Positions 29,750 through 37,000 of a stretch of DNA of 64,000 bases are shown one piece after another. Both the position numbers and the translations under genes were made by a program. Numbering within the stretch: the stretch's first letter is position 1; each line of letters opens with the position of its first letter. Under the pieces are notes generated by a model, which was not told where the DNA came from, did no database searches, and saw only the letters and a list, made by a program, of their open reading frames with translations. The stretch is from an uncultured Lachnospiraceae bacterium (lineage in GTDB: Bacteria > Bacillota_A > Clostridia > Lachnospirales > Lachnospiraceae): the NCBI GenBank assembly GCA_947564305.1, contig CANOBT010000009.1, positions 1 to 64,000 of the forward strand. Direction: 5' to 3'.

Positions 29750-30514
29750 ATGCCGAAATTATTTATAATCGCAGGCCATGGCGCAGGAGATCCGGGAGCC
29801 TGCGGCAATGGATACACTGAGGCTGAGCGGGTGAGGGCCCTTGCTCAGAGGATTAAAATACTGGGCGGGGATAATGTTTTACTTGGGGATGTGTCCAGAG
29901 ATTACTATGCCGACAATGGCATCAGCACGCTTGACATTCCGGCGGATTATCAGATAACAGAGTTACATATGGATGCCGGAAGAGAAACGGCTCAAGGTGG
30001 CCATGTGCTCATAAAAGATGGATTTGAACCGGATGAATATGATAATGCGCTTGCAGATATGTTGGGGGAAATTCTTCCAGGGAGGAGCAGCCTGATTGTA
30101 GCCAGAGGAGATTTAGCAAATATGGATAGAGCTGCAGCGCGGGGGTATGGATATCGGCTCGTAGAATTTGGTTTTATTACCAATGCTGAGGATGTAAAAA
30201 TTTTTAATTCCCGTATGGGTGATATCGCTCGTGGCGTGCTGGAGGCGTTTGAAATTACACCAGTCGGAAATACAACATCAAAAAACAGCAATACAGAAGG
30301 AGACAAAGAAGAAATGAAAGAGATTTGGGCAGTAGAAGGAATCGCAACACAGTACCTTTTTGACGGATGTCATTTACATGGGTTTACATCACAGAAGGAA
30401 AAAGATTTGTTTGTAGAAGCGTATGAACGGGTTACAGGAAAGAAAATTGGAACCCATCGTTACTCACAAGCTGATTTCAAACAGCTCAGAGCCTTGCTCA
30501 ATAGAATTGGATAA
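29750..30514 (+). CDS. N-acetylmuramoyl-L-alanine amidase (endolysin)
   Basis: A 254-residue wall-degrading enzyme of the Amidase_3 type, cutting the bond between muramic acid and the stem peptide. Zinc ligands and active site are visible: H9 in IAGHGAGDPGA, E25 in YTEAERV, H73 in ITELHMDAG and the catalytic E in VEFGFITN (about 140). Residues 165-190 are a linker; the C-terminal 65 residues (EIWAVEGIATQYLFDGCHLHGFTSQKE) are a separate domain, probably for wall binding. No signal peptide; release depends on the holin. Confidence 0.9.
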   Translation: MPKLFIIAGHGAGDPGACGNGYTEAERVRALAQRIKILGGDNVLLGDVSRDYYADNGISTLDIPADYQITELHMDAGRETAQGGHVLIKDGFEPDEYDNALADMLGEILPGRSSLIVARGDLANMDRAAARGYGYRLVEFGFITNAEDVKIFNSRMGDIARGVLEAFEITPVGNTTSKNSNTEGDKEEMKEIWAVEGIATQYLFDGCHLHGFTSQKEKDLFVEAYERVTGKKIGTHRYSQADFKQLRALLNRIG

Positions 30515-30546
30515 TGGCACAGGTCATTAGATTAGTAGAGTGGAAT

Positions 30547-30577
30547 TTGATAGGCGGGGTTCAGCTCCGTCTATCAA
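30547..30577 (+). terminator. Hairpin ending the lysis operon
   Basis: TTGATAGGCGGGG (30547-30559), loop TTCAG, CTCCGTCTATCAA (30565-30577): 13 pairs including two G:T. The following AATTTGAG is a poor T-run. Confidence 0.55.
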
Positions 30578-30586
30578 TTTGAGTAA

Positions 30587-30615
30587 TTGACAATCAGGAG
30601 GGCGGGGGCTTATAA
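30587..30615 (+). promoter_or_regulatory. Consensus promoter upstream of the CRISPR-like array
   Basis: TTGACA (30587-30592), exactly 17 bases, TATAAT (30610-30615): both boxes perfect. Transcription would start near 30622, 125 bases before the first repeat, giving a leader. A short frame of 24 codons (ATG 30614) with AGGAGG upstream overlaps the -10 box and is an alternative reading of the same bases. Confidence 0.7.
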
Positions 30616-30746
30616 TGTGTAAAAGACAGGATTTTCAGAAAAGCCCAAAAATGAGGTCGAAAAACCTTGTTTTCAGAATATTCAGATAATTACTTGCAAA
30701 AATAGGCCCGGGAAGCCGCATAAACAGAGGGCTCCCAGAGAGTAGC

Positions 30747-31001
30747 GTAGAAATGAGGAAAGCCCGATGTAGGGCATTGACACTTTTAATCTTAAATATT
30801 CTTTCTCCTCATTAACTTCAGTAGAAATGAGGAAAGCCCGATGTAGGGCATTGACACTGCGATATGTCTTTGCATCCGTTCCGTCCTCTTTTTGTAGAAA
30901 TGAAGTAGACCCGATTAAGGGTATTGACACCTTCCCTGGTTGTTTTTTTTCCCTGGTTGTTGTTGTAGAAATGAAGTAAGCCCGATTGAGAGCATAAAAA
31001 G
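30747..31001 (+). CRISPR. Orphan CRISPR-like mini-array, four repeats and three spacers
   Basis: 37-nt repeats at 30747-30783, 30821-30857 (identical), 30894-30930 (7 differences) and 30965-31001 (9 differences). Spacers: 30784-30820 (37), 30858-30893 (36), 30931-30964 (34). Each repeat starts GTAGAAATGA; the core is GCCC-GATGTA-GGGC, and in repeat 3 both stem ends change (ACCC/GGGT), keeping the pair. Decay at the right end places the leader left, next to the promoter. From memory the repeat resembles Lachnospiraceae Cas13a repeats (AGCCC, 6-8 nt loop, GGGC, then AT-rich end in AC). No cas genes occur in the window. Spacer 3 contains an internal repeat and may not be genuine. Confidence 0.7.
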
Positions 31002-31036
31002 AACAGCATCCATACTCTGAAAAGTTGGATGCTGTT
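31002..31036. terminator. Hairpin closing the array transcript
   Basis: AACAGCATCCA (31002-31012) pairs perfectly with TGGATGCTGTT (31026-31036), directly after repeat 4. The plus side is followed by TCTGTATAGTTTTT; the minus side by CTTTTTATG, so it may work in both directions. Confidence 0.65.
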
Positions 31037-31173
31037 TCTGTATAGTTTTTACATATTTTCTGAAAATAAGTATTTGCAACGTCAGGCGGTGATATTTTTG
31101 ATAATATCACCTTCAGAAAGGCTTAGCAAACAATTTTTTGAGTTTGCCCCTTTCTTGCCCCTCTTTTTACAAA
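31037..31173. other. Probable prophage right junction (attR region)
   Basis: AT-rich DNA between array and tRNA-Leu without genes. It holds the palindrome GGTGATAT/ATATCACC (31088-31111) and the direct repeat TTGCCCC (31144 and 31155 areas). The prophage-host boundary should be here or in the tRNA 3' end, but no duplicated core can be recognised because the left junction is outside the window. Confidence 0.3.
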
Positions 31174-31224
31174 ATGGAATAAAAAAATACCGAAAACCCT
31201 TATAAAATAAGAATTCCGGTATTT
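31174..31224 (-). terminator. Terminator of tRNA-Leu
   Basis: On the minus strand AATACCG (31217-31223) pairs with CGGTATT (31186-31192), followed by a run of T (31181-31187 and beyond). Confidence 0.75.
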
Positions 31225-31232
31225 TGGTTTAA

Positions 31233-31316
31233 TGCGGAAGATGGGACTTGAACCCACACAGCTCGAAAGCTACAAGATCCTTAGTCTTGCTCGTCTGCCA
31301 GTTCCGACACTTCCGC
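31233..31316 (-). tRNA. tRNA-Leu, anticodon AAG
   Basis: On the minus strand the cloverleaf is complete: acceptor GCGGAAG/CTTCCGC, a long class II variable arm, anticodon stem CAAGA/TCTTG with loop CTAAGGA (anticodon AAG, reads CUU), T loop TTCAAGT, discriminator A. No CCA is encoded. Its 3' end faces the prophage. Confidence 0.9.
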
Positions 31317-31345
31317 ATTTATGGTTTGTAACAACCACAAGACGT

Positions 31346-31374
31346 ATCATACTATTTCTGACAAAGATTGTCAA
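31346..31374 (-). promoter_or_regulatory. tRNA-Leu promoter
   Basis: Minus strand: TTGACA (31369-31374), 17 bases, TATGAT (31346-31351), about 30 bases before the tRNA. Confidence 0.8.
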
Positions 31375-31577
31375 CTGATTTTTTTAATTTTTTCTTATAA
31401 ATACTTGATTTTTTTTATTGCTTTCTACGAAAAAGCAATTTTTAAATTATACGCACCTAAAAATGAATCAAAATCCTTTTGAATGCATAATACTTCTGAA
31501 AAGGTATTTGCATACATTATACGCGGGTAGCACAAAAGAAGATATCCGATAAAATAAAACTAATGGAGGAATGAATT

Positions 31578-31985
31578 ATGGTGCGTAATCGAGTAAAAGA
31601 ACTGCGGAAGGAAAGGAATCTGCGTCAGGAAGAACTGGCATCCAGGGTAAACATATCACAACAGACGGTCAGCCGTATTGAGAATGGAGAGAATGCGCTT
31701 GCGGCCGATGTTTTAATTGCTCTTTCCAAGTATTTTGGAGTATCGGTAGACTATATCCTGTACCTTACCGACTCAAGGCGGGGAGGAGAAAGCCAGATAG
31801 AGTTTAACGAGATTTTGGAGAGGAATTATAGTCTTTGCCGCAGGTATGAACAATTGGAACAAAAAAATCAGGAATTAATTTTTCGCCTTACTGAGGAATT
31901 GGAAAGCGGGCAGCGCTTGAAGGAGAAGTTCCTGAAAAAGAAGCCCGGAAATAAAACCGTGCAGGAGGAGTCGTCAGAATTATAA
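31578..31985 (+). CDS. XRE-family HTH regulator
   Basis: A 135-residue DNA-binding protein. The HTH domain (residues 5-60) is textbook Cro/C1: VKELRKERNLRQEELASRVNISQQTVSRIENGENALAADVLIALSKYFGVSVDYIL. Residues 75-115 are a coiled coil for dimerisation and the end is basic then acidic. ATG 31578 has TGGAGGAATGA upstream. The 260 bases before it are AT-rich and contain the direct repeat TTATACGC twice and a TTGCTTT/AAAGCAA hairpin (31418-31438). It stands alone with its own terminator; target genes are unknown. Could be phage-related, but it lies beyond the tRNA. Confidence 0.8.
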   Translation: MVRNRVKELRKERNLRQEELASRVNISQQTVSRIENGENALAADVLIALSKYFGVSVDYILYLTDSRRGGESQIEFNEILERNYSLCRRYEQLEQKNQELIFRLTEELESGQRLKEKFLKKKPGNKTVQEESSEL

Positions 31986-31999
31986 AATGATTATTTTTG

Positions 32000-32037
32000 G
32001 AAGGTGTCTGTTAAATTCAGGCATCTTCTGTTTTTTT
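32000..32037 (+). terminator. Terminator after XRE regulator
   Basis: GAAGGTGTCTG (32000-32010) pairs with CAGGCATCTTC (32018-32028) with G:T pairs, then TGTTTTTTT. Confidence 0.85.
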
Positions 32038-32142
32038 GTGATTTATTCTAATTATTATTTGCGTATATATGATGTTTTTGTTAGAATAAAATCATAGGAA
32101 AGGTGGAAATAAATACTAAAAATCAAGATTGGGGGAAAAGAG

Positions 32143-33066
32143 ATGAAGAAACCAGTATTAGTGATCATGGCGGCAGGAATGGGCAGTCGTTATGGCGGCT
32201 TGAAGCAGATCGACCCTGTGGACGAACAGGGACATATCATTATGGATTTTTCTATCTATGATGCAAAGAGAGCAGGATTTGAGAAGGTTGTATTTATTAT
32301 AAAGAGGGAGAACGAAAAGGACTTCCGTGAAGCCATTGGCAGCAGGGTAGAGGCCTATATGGAAACTGCCTATGCGTATCAGGATATCCTGAATATTCCG
32401 GAGGGATTTGCAGTGCCGGAAGGTCGCATAAAACCATGGGGGACAGCACATGCAGTGCTAAGTGCCATTCACGAGGTAGATGGTCCATTTGCGGTGATCA
32501 ATGCAGATGATTATTATGGAAGAGAGGCATTTCAAAAAATTTATGATTATCTTGCAACACATGTGGATGACGAAAAATATCGTTATGTGATGGTTGGTTA
32601 TCAATTGCAGAATACATTGACAGACAATGGACATGTGGCGCGTGGAATTTGTGAGATTAATGAATCCGGGGAATTGATAGAGGTGGTAGAGCGCACAAGG
32701 ATTGAGAAGAGGGATGGAGGTATTGCATATACGGAGGATGATGGTTCATCATGGAACTTTATGCCTGGCGAGAAGTTGGTTTCCCTTAATATGTGGGGAT
32801 TTACGAGGAGCATTTTGGATGAAATCCAGTCAGGTTTTCCTGCCTTTCTGGAAAGAGGGATTCGAGAAAATCCGCTCAAATGTGAATACTTTCTTCCAAG
32901 TGTAGTCAGCAGGCTGTTAGAGGAAGGCAAGGCATCTGTAAAGGTTCTTTCTACAGTAGATAAATGGTACGGGGTGACTTATAAGGAGGATAAACCAGTA
33001 GTTACCGCTGCTATGCAGAGGCTGAAAGAGGAAGGTGTATATCCGGAAAAATTATGGGAGGTATGA
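32143..33066 (+). CDS. Sugar-1-phosphate nucleotidyltransferase
   Basis: A 307-residue NTP_transferase enzyme joining a nucleoside triphosphate to a sugar 1-phosphate. The nucleotide signature lies at the start (VIMAAGMGSRYGGLKQIDPV) and the metal-binding NADDYYG near residue 122. The C-terminal part contains EYFLPSVVSRLLEEG, typical of this Clostridia subgroup. It is followed after 4 bases by a NahK-like kinase, so it probably uses that kinase's sugar 1-phosphate product, perhaps HexNAc-1-P with UTP. Substrate is inferred from pairing only. Confidence 0.8.
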   Translation: MKKPVLVIMAAGMGSRYGGLKQIDPVDEQGHIIMDFSIYDAKRAGFEKVVFIIKRENEKDFREAIGSRVEAYMETAYAYQDILNIPEGFAVPEGRIKPWGTAHAVLSAIHEVDGPFAVINADDYYGREAFQKIYDYLATHVDDEKYRYVMVGYQLQNTLTDNGHVARGICEINESGELIEVVERTRIEKRDGGIAYTEDDGSSWNFMPGEKLVSLNMWGFTRSILDEIQSGFPAFLERGIRENPLKCEYFLPSVVSRLLEEGKASVKVLSTVDKWYGVTYKEDKPVVTAAMQRLKEEGVYPEKLWEV

Positions 33067-33070
33067 CAAG

Positions 33071-34177
33071 ATGGAAAAGTGGAAAGGAAAAGAGGAAGCG
33101 ATTGCGAATTTTTGTTTTACTGGAAAACTAGTTTCGCAGTGCACCTATGGAAGCGGGCACATCAATGACACTTTTCTGCTGATTTTTGAAGAAGCACCGG
33201 ACAGACAGAACAGGAAAATCTTACAGCGTATGAATAAGAACATTTTCACTAAACCAGTGGAATTGATGGAAAATGTGATGAATGTTACTACATATCTGAG
33301 AGAACGGATTGTGGAGAATGGAGGAGACCCAGACAGGGAAACTCTGAATGTCATTCCTTCCCTGGATGGAAAGCCTTACTATATGGATTCAAAAGGAGAA
33401 TACTGGCGGGCATATCAGTTTATTGCAGGGGCATCCTGCTATGATCAGGTAAAGAAGCCGGAAGATTTTTATCAGAGTGCGGTTTCTTTTGGACATTTCC
33501 AAAGATTATTGGCAGATTATCCGGCTGACACTTTGCATGAGACTATTCCGGGATTCCATGATACGGCGGCCAGATTTGACGCATTGAAACGGGCTGTGGA
33601 GAGAGATGTCTGCAAACGGGCAGAGTCTGTAAAAGAAGAAATTGAATTTGCATATGCACATGAAAAAATCGTGGGCGTACTGGGTGAAATGTTGTCCAAT
33701 CAAGAGCTGCCGCTTAGAGTGACACATAATGATACAAAGCTGAACAATATCATGATTGATGATGTTACCGGAAAGGGTATCTGTGTGATTGATCTGGATA
33801 CAGTTATGCCAGGACTTGCAGTCAATGATTTTGGGGATTCCATTCGATTCGGCGCAAGCACTGCGGCAGAGGATGAAACGGATTTAAGTAAGGTACAGTG
33901 TGACATGGAATTGTTTGAGATTTACACAAAGGGTTTTATTGAGGGCTGTGGGGGAAGCCTGACCCCGAAGGAGCTGGAGATGCTTCCTATGGGGGCAGAG
34001 GTGATGACCTTTGAATGTGGAATCCGTTTTCTTATGGATTATCTGGAAGGAGATCATTATTTCAAGATTCATAGAGAGGGACAGAATCTGGACCGATGCA
34101 GGACACAGTTCAAACTGGTGGAAGACATGGAAAAGAAGTGGGATATTATGAGGGAAATTGTCAAAAAATATAGTTGA
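33071..34177 (+). CDS. NahK-like sugar 1-kinase (aminoglycoside phosphotransferase family)
   Basis: A 368-residue kinase of the APH fold. The catalytic loop VTHNDTKLNNIMI and the metal motif CVIDLDTVMPG (about residues 218-245) are clear. N-terminal SGHINDTFLL and QRMNKNIF match NahK (N-acetylhexosamine 1-kinase) rather than antibiotic kinases. It would phosphorylate an amino sugar at C1, feeding the nucleotidyltransferase upstream. ATG 33071 was chosen, 5 bases after the upstream stop; the longer frame from 33035 overlaps that gene. Confidence 0.75.
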   Translation: MEKWKGKEEAIANFCFTGKLVSQCTYGSGHINDTFLLIFEEAPDRQNRKILQRMNKNIFTKPVELMENVMNVTTYLRERIVENGGDPDRETLNVIPSLDGKPYYMDSKGEYWRAYQFIAGASCYDQVKKPEDFYQSAVSFGHFQRLLADYPADTLHETIPGFHDTAARFDALKRAVERDVCKRAESVKEEIEFAYAHEKIVGVLGEMLSNQELPLRVTHNDTKLNNIMIDDVTGKGICVIDLDTVMPGLAVNDFGDSIRFGASTAAEDETDLSKVQCDMELFEIYTKGFIEGCGGSLTPKELEMLPMGAEVMTFECGIRFLMDYLEGDHYFKIHREGQNLDRCRTQFKLVEDMEKKWDIMREIVKKYS

Positions 34178-34244
34178 AAAATTATGGGATGTCCTACAGA
34201 AATTGACAGAATATTTACAGCAAAAAAAGAGGAGGATGAAGAAA

Positions 34245-35783
34245 ATGCTAGAAAAAGTGGATTTGTCAAAAAAGATGTCAAAGGAGGAATACAAAGAGAA
34301 GATGCCGGCTCTGGAAAGCAGGCTGGGGGAACTGCAGAGACAGTGTAAGAGCCTGGGAATTCCGGTTATGATTGTATTTGAGGGCTTTGGCGCGGCAGGC
34401 AAGGGATTGCAGATTGGAAAATTGATTCAGAGTCTGGACCCGCGGGGGTTTGAGGTACATGCTGTTAAGCGGGAGTCAGAGGAAGAAAAGATGCATCCGT
34501 TTATGTGGAGATTTTGGATCAAGACACCTGCAAAGGGACGAATCGCTATTTTTGACGGAAGCTGGTATCGTAAAGTTTTGATTGACCGGTTTGAAAAAAA
34601 TACGAAGAAGTCAGAACTTCCGGATGCATATCATTCCATATGCTCTTTTGAAAAGCAGTTGACAGAGGATGGAAATGTGATTGTAAAACTGCTTTTGGAC
34701 ATCAGCAAAAAGGAACAAAAAAAACGCTTTAAGAAATTGTTGAAAAATAAGGAAACCGCATGGAGGGTGAGTGAAGGCGATCTGGAGCGGAACGAACATT
34801 TTGACGAATACCAGTCTATCATGGAAGAGATGCTGCAAAAGACAGATACAGATTATGCACCATGGACGGTAGTGGAGGCCATAGACAAACGTTTTGCGAC
34901 TGTCAAGATTTATTCTGCGGTGATTAAGGCTATGGCAGAGCAGATTGAAAAAGTACAGCATGAGAAAGCAAGAGAACAGGCTGTCAAAGCAATCAGGGAA
35001 AAGGATGGAAGTGAGGGGATTTCCTCTGTTGCTAAGGAGGCGGCAGAATATGTAAATAATCTGCAGGAATCTGTGCTTGCAAATGCGGATTTGTCTTTAA
35101 GCTATACGAAGGAAGAGTATAAGCAAAAGCTGAAAGCACTGCAGAAAAAGATGGAAATTTTACATGGAGAATTATATAGGAGAAGGATTCCGGTAGTTCT
35201 GGGATTTGAGGGTTGGGATGCAGGCGGAAAAGGCGGAGCCATCAAACGTTTGACAGAAAAGATGGATTCACGCGGATATGTGGTGAATCCGACAGCTTCA
35301 CCGAATGATATTGAGAAGGCACACCATTATCTTTGGAGATTTTGGCGTGCAATGCCAAAGGACGGACACGTTGCTGTTTTTGACAGGACCTGGTATGGGC
35401 GTGTCATGGTGGAGAGGATAGAGGGCTTCTGTACAAAGCAGGAATGGCAGAGGGCATATAAAGAAATTAATGATATGGAGAAAGATTTGGCAGATTCCGG
35501 TGCAATTGTGATGAAGTTCTGGATGCAGATTGACAAGGATGAGCAGGAACGACGGTTCAAGGCTCGTCAGGAAAACCCGGAAAAGCAGTGGAAGATTACA
35601 GATGAGGACTGGCGCAATCGGGAAAAATGGGATCAATATGAAGATGCGGTAAATGAAATGCTGCTGCGGACCTCTACGGAATATGCTCCATGGGTCGTGG
35701 TAGAAGGAAACTGCAAATATTATGCCAGGGTGAAAGTGCTCGAAACCGTTGTGGATGCGATTGAAAAGCGGTTGGGAAAATAA
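34245..35783 (+). CDS. pap: Polyphosphate:AMP phosphotransferase, two PPK2 domains
   Basis: A 512-residue protein with tandem PPK2 domains (about 1-255 and 290-512). Each has a P-loop (FEGFGAAGKG and FEGWDAGGKG) and a lid/Walker B segment (FDGSWYRKVLIDR and FDRTWYGRVMVER). Fused PPK2 enzymes make ADP from AMP using polyphosphate. Domain 2 keeps the canonical RTWYGRV motif; domain 1 has GSWYRKV, as in Pap where only one domain is fully typical. ATG 34245 is spaced properly from AGAGGAGG; earlier in-frame codons overlap the kinase gene. Confidence 0.85.
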   Translation: MLEKVDLSKKMSKEEYKEKMPALESRLGELQRQCKSLGIPVMIVFEGFGAAGKGLQIGKLIQSLDPRGFEVHAVKRESEEEKMHPFMWRFWIKTPAKGRIAIFDGSWYRKVLIDRFEKNTKKSELPDAYHSICSFEKQLTEDGNVIVKLLLDISKKEQKKRFKKLLKNKETAWRVSEGDLERNEHFDEYQSIMEEMLQKTDTDYAPWTVVEAIDKRFATVKIYSAVIKAMAEQIEKVQHEKAREQAVKAIREKDGSEGISSVAKEAAEYVNNLQESVLANADLSLSYTKEEYKQKLKALQKKMEILHGELYRRRIPVVLGFEGWDAGGKGGAIKRLTEKMDSRGYVVNPTASPNDIEKAHHYLWRFWRAMPKDGHVAVFDRTWYGRVMVERIEGFCTKQEWQRAYKEINDMEKDLADSGAIVMKFWMQIDKDEQERRFKARQENPEKQWKITDEDWRNREKWDQYEDAVNEMLLRTSTEYAPWVVVEGNCKYYARVKVLETVVDAIEKRLGK

Positions 35784-35810
35784 AAAAGGAAATTCCTGGC
35801 AAGTTTTGAA

Positions 35811-35868
35811 TATAATAATAATAGCAGGTCGTGTTTGTCCATAAGATGCCGTGAAGACACGCCCTGCT
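35811..35868 (+). promoter_or_regulatory. Promoter element and leader hairpin of dgt
   Basis: TATAAT (35811-35816) is a good -10 box. Downstream, AGCAGG-T-CGTGT (35823-35834) pairs with ACACG-C-CCTGCT (35857-35868), 11 pairs with one mismatch. No T-run follows, so it is more likely a leader structure than a terminator. Confidence 0.4.
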
Positions 35869-35894
35869 GTCTCATGGGAAGAAGGGACATACTT

Positions 35895-36896
35895 ATGAGG
35901 ATCAGAGAGCAGTTGGAGGAGAGGGAACTGGAATATTTAAGCCCATATGCCTCGCTGAGCAGAAATTCAAAAGGACGTGACCGGGCGGAGCCGGAATGTG
36001 ATATCCGTCCGGTATTTCAGCGGGATAGAGATCGAATTCTGCATTGTAAGGCATTTCGACGCATGAAACAGAAAACCCAGGTGTTCCTGCAGCCGAAGGG
36101 CGATCATTACAGGACCAGGTTAACCCATACATTAGAGGTGTCACAGAATGCCCGCACGATTGCAAAAGCACTGCGTCTGAATGAAGATTTAGTGGAGGCT
36201 ATTGCTCTTGGTCATGACCTTGGTCATCCGCCTTTTGGCCATGCAGGGGAACGAGCTCTGAATATGGTGTTCGGGTTCGCACACAATAAGCAGAGTGTCC
36301 GTGTTGTGGAATGCATTGAGAGACAGGGAGCAGGTCTGAATCTGACATGGGAGGTGCGGGACGGTATTTTAAATCATAAGACCGCAGGAACTCCCCATAC
36401 GTTGGAAGGACAGGTGCTGCGCCTGTCAGACAAGATTGCCTATATAAACCATGATATCGATGATGCAATCAGGGGCGGTATCCTTACAGAAGAAGAGATT
36501 CCGAAAGAGATTCGCAATGCGTTAGGGAATTCCGGAAAATGCAGGCTGGACACGATGGTGCATGATGTGATTGTTCATAGCATGGACAGGCCGGAGATTG
36601 TGATGTCTAGGGAAGTCAGTGAGGCGATGGCAGATTTGCGCAGCTTTATGTTTTCGCATGTGTATATGAATCCTAAGGCGAAAGGGGAGGAGGACAAGGC
36701 GATTCGATTGGTACACCAATTATATGAATATTATATCAACCATTTGGAACTGCTGCCGGAACAGTTTCTGCGTGCTATGGAGCTGCCAGGAAATTGCCAG
36801 GAGCAGATTGTGTGTGATTATATTGCCGGAATGACAGATAATTATGCTGTAAAGAAATATGAAGAATATTTTATGCCTGAAGCCTGGACAAATTGA
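35895..36896 (+). CDS. dgt: Deoxyguanosinetriphosphate triphosphohydrolase-like HD protein
   Basis: A 333-residue HD-domain enzyme that splits dNTPs into deoxynucleoside and triphosphate. Metal ligands are present: H in RLTHTLEVSQ, HD in ALGHDLGHPPFGHAGE, D in LSDKIAYINHDIDDA. CDIRPVFQRDRDRILHCKAFRRMKQKTQVF is the family's opening motif. ATG 35895 follows GAAGAAGGG; the frame is open to 35835. It begins the dgt-dnaG-rpoD order common in Clostridia. A terminator overlaps its stop. Confidence 0.88.
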   Translation: MRIREQLEERELEYLSPYASLSRNSKGRDRAEPECDIRPVFQRDRDRILHCKAFRRMKQKTQVFLQPKGDHYRTRLTHTLEVSQNARTIAKALRLNEDLVEAIALGHDLGHPPFGHAGERALNMVFGFAHNKQSVRVVECIERQGAGLNLTWEVRDGILNHKTAGTPHTLEGQVLRLSDKIAYINHDIDDAIRGGILTEEEIPKEIRNALGNSGKCRLDTMVHDVIVHSMDRPEIVMSREVSEAMADLRSFMFSHVYMNPKAKGEEDKAIRLVHQLYEYYINHLELLPEQFLRAMELPGNCQEQIVCDYIAGMTDNYAVKKYEEYFMPEAWTN

Positions 36897-36924
36897 GGAA
36901 AAAACAATCATTTTCCTCAATTTT
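36893..36924 (+). terminator. Terminator overlapping the dgt stop codon
   Basis: TTGAGGAAAA (36893-36902) and TTTTCCTCAA (36911-36920), perfect 10-bp stem, then TTTTC. It separates dgt from dnaG. Confidence 0.8.
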
Positions 36925-36928
36925 CTGA

Positions 36929-36955
36929 AAAGGAAATCAAAAACTTTTGTCGAAT
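36929..36955 (+). promoter_or_regulatory. Sigma-H-like promoter before dnaG
   Basis: AAAGGAAAT (36929-36937), 11 bases, GTCGAAT (36949-36955) fits the sigma-H consensus RnAGGAwWW-N11-RnnGAAT. The B. subtilis sigA operon also has a sigma-H promoter. A sigma-A start using TATAGT nearby is an alternative. Confidence 0.45.
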
Positions 36956-37000
36956 ATATAGTATATAGGGGATGTTAACGAACATTTTTTGGAGGCAGGG

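Larger units (their letters stand above)
1..31232 (+). mobile_element. Right-hand part of an integrated siphovirus-type prophage
   Basis: Consecutive plus-strand genes follow the classic long-tailed phage order: packaging, portal, scaffold, capsid, head completion, tail tube, tail chaperones, 1952-residue tape measure, distal tail, fibres, holin, amidase. The left end (integrase, repressor, replication) is outside the window. The right end is placed between the lysis genes and the tRNA-Leu at 31233-31316, whose 3' end faces the phage, a common integration target. The exact attachment core cannot be fixed without the left junction. Accessory genes are scattered between structural genes. All structural frames are open, so the element may still be inducible. 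Confidence 0.95.

Noticed and set aside
30614..30688. 24-codon frame with AGGAGG upstream at the start of the array leader
   Set aside because: Overlaps a perfect promoter -10 box and gives an unremarkable basic peptide; kept only as an alternative in the promoter entry.
30682..31110. Minus-strand frame of 142 codons with repeated MPYIGL-SFL peptides
   Set aside because: The peptide repeats are the translated CRISPR-like repeats; there is no ribosome binding site and the spacers have no protein logic.
35823..35868. Terminator between pap and dgt
   Set aside because: The hairpin lacks a T-run and lies downstream of a -10 box, so it is more likely in the dgt leader.
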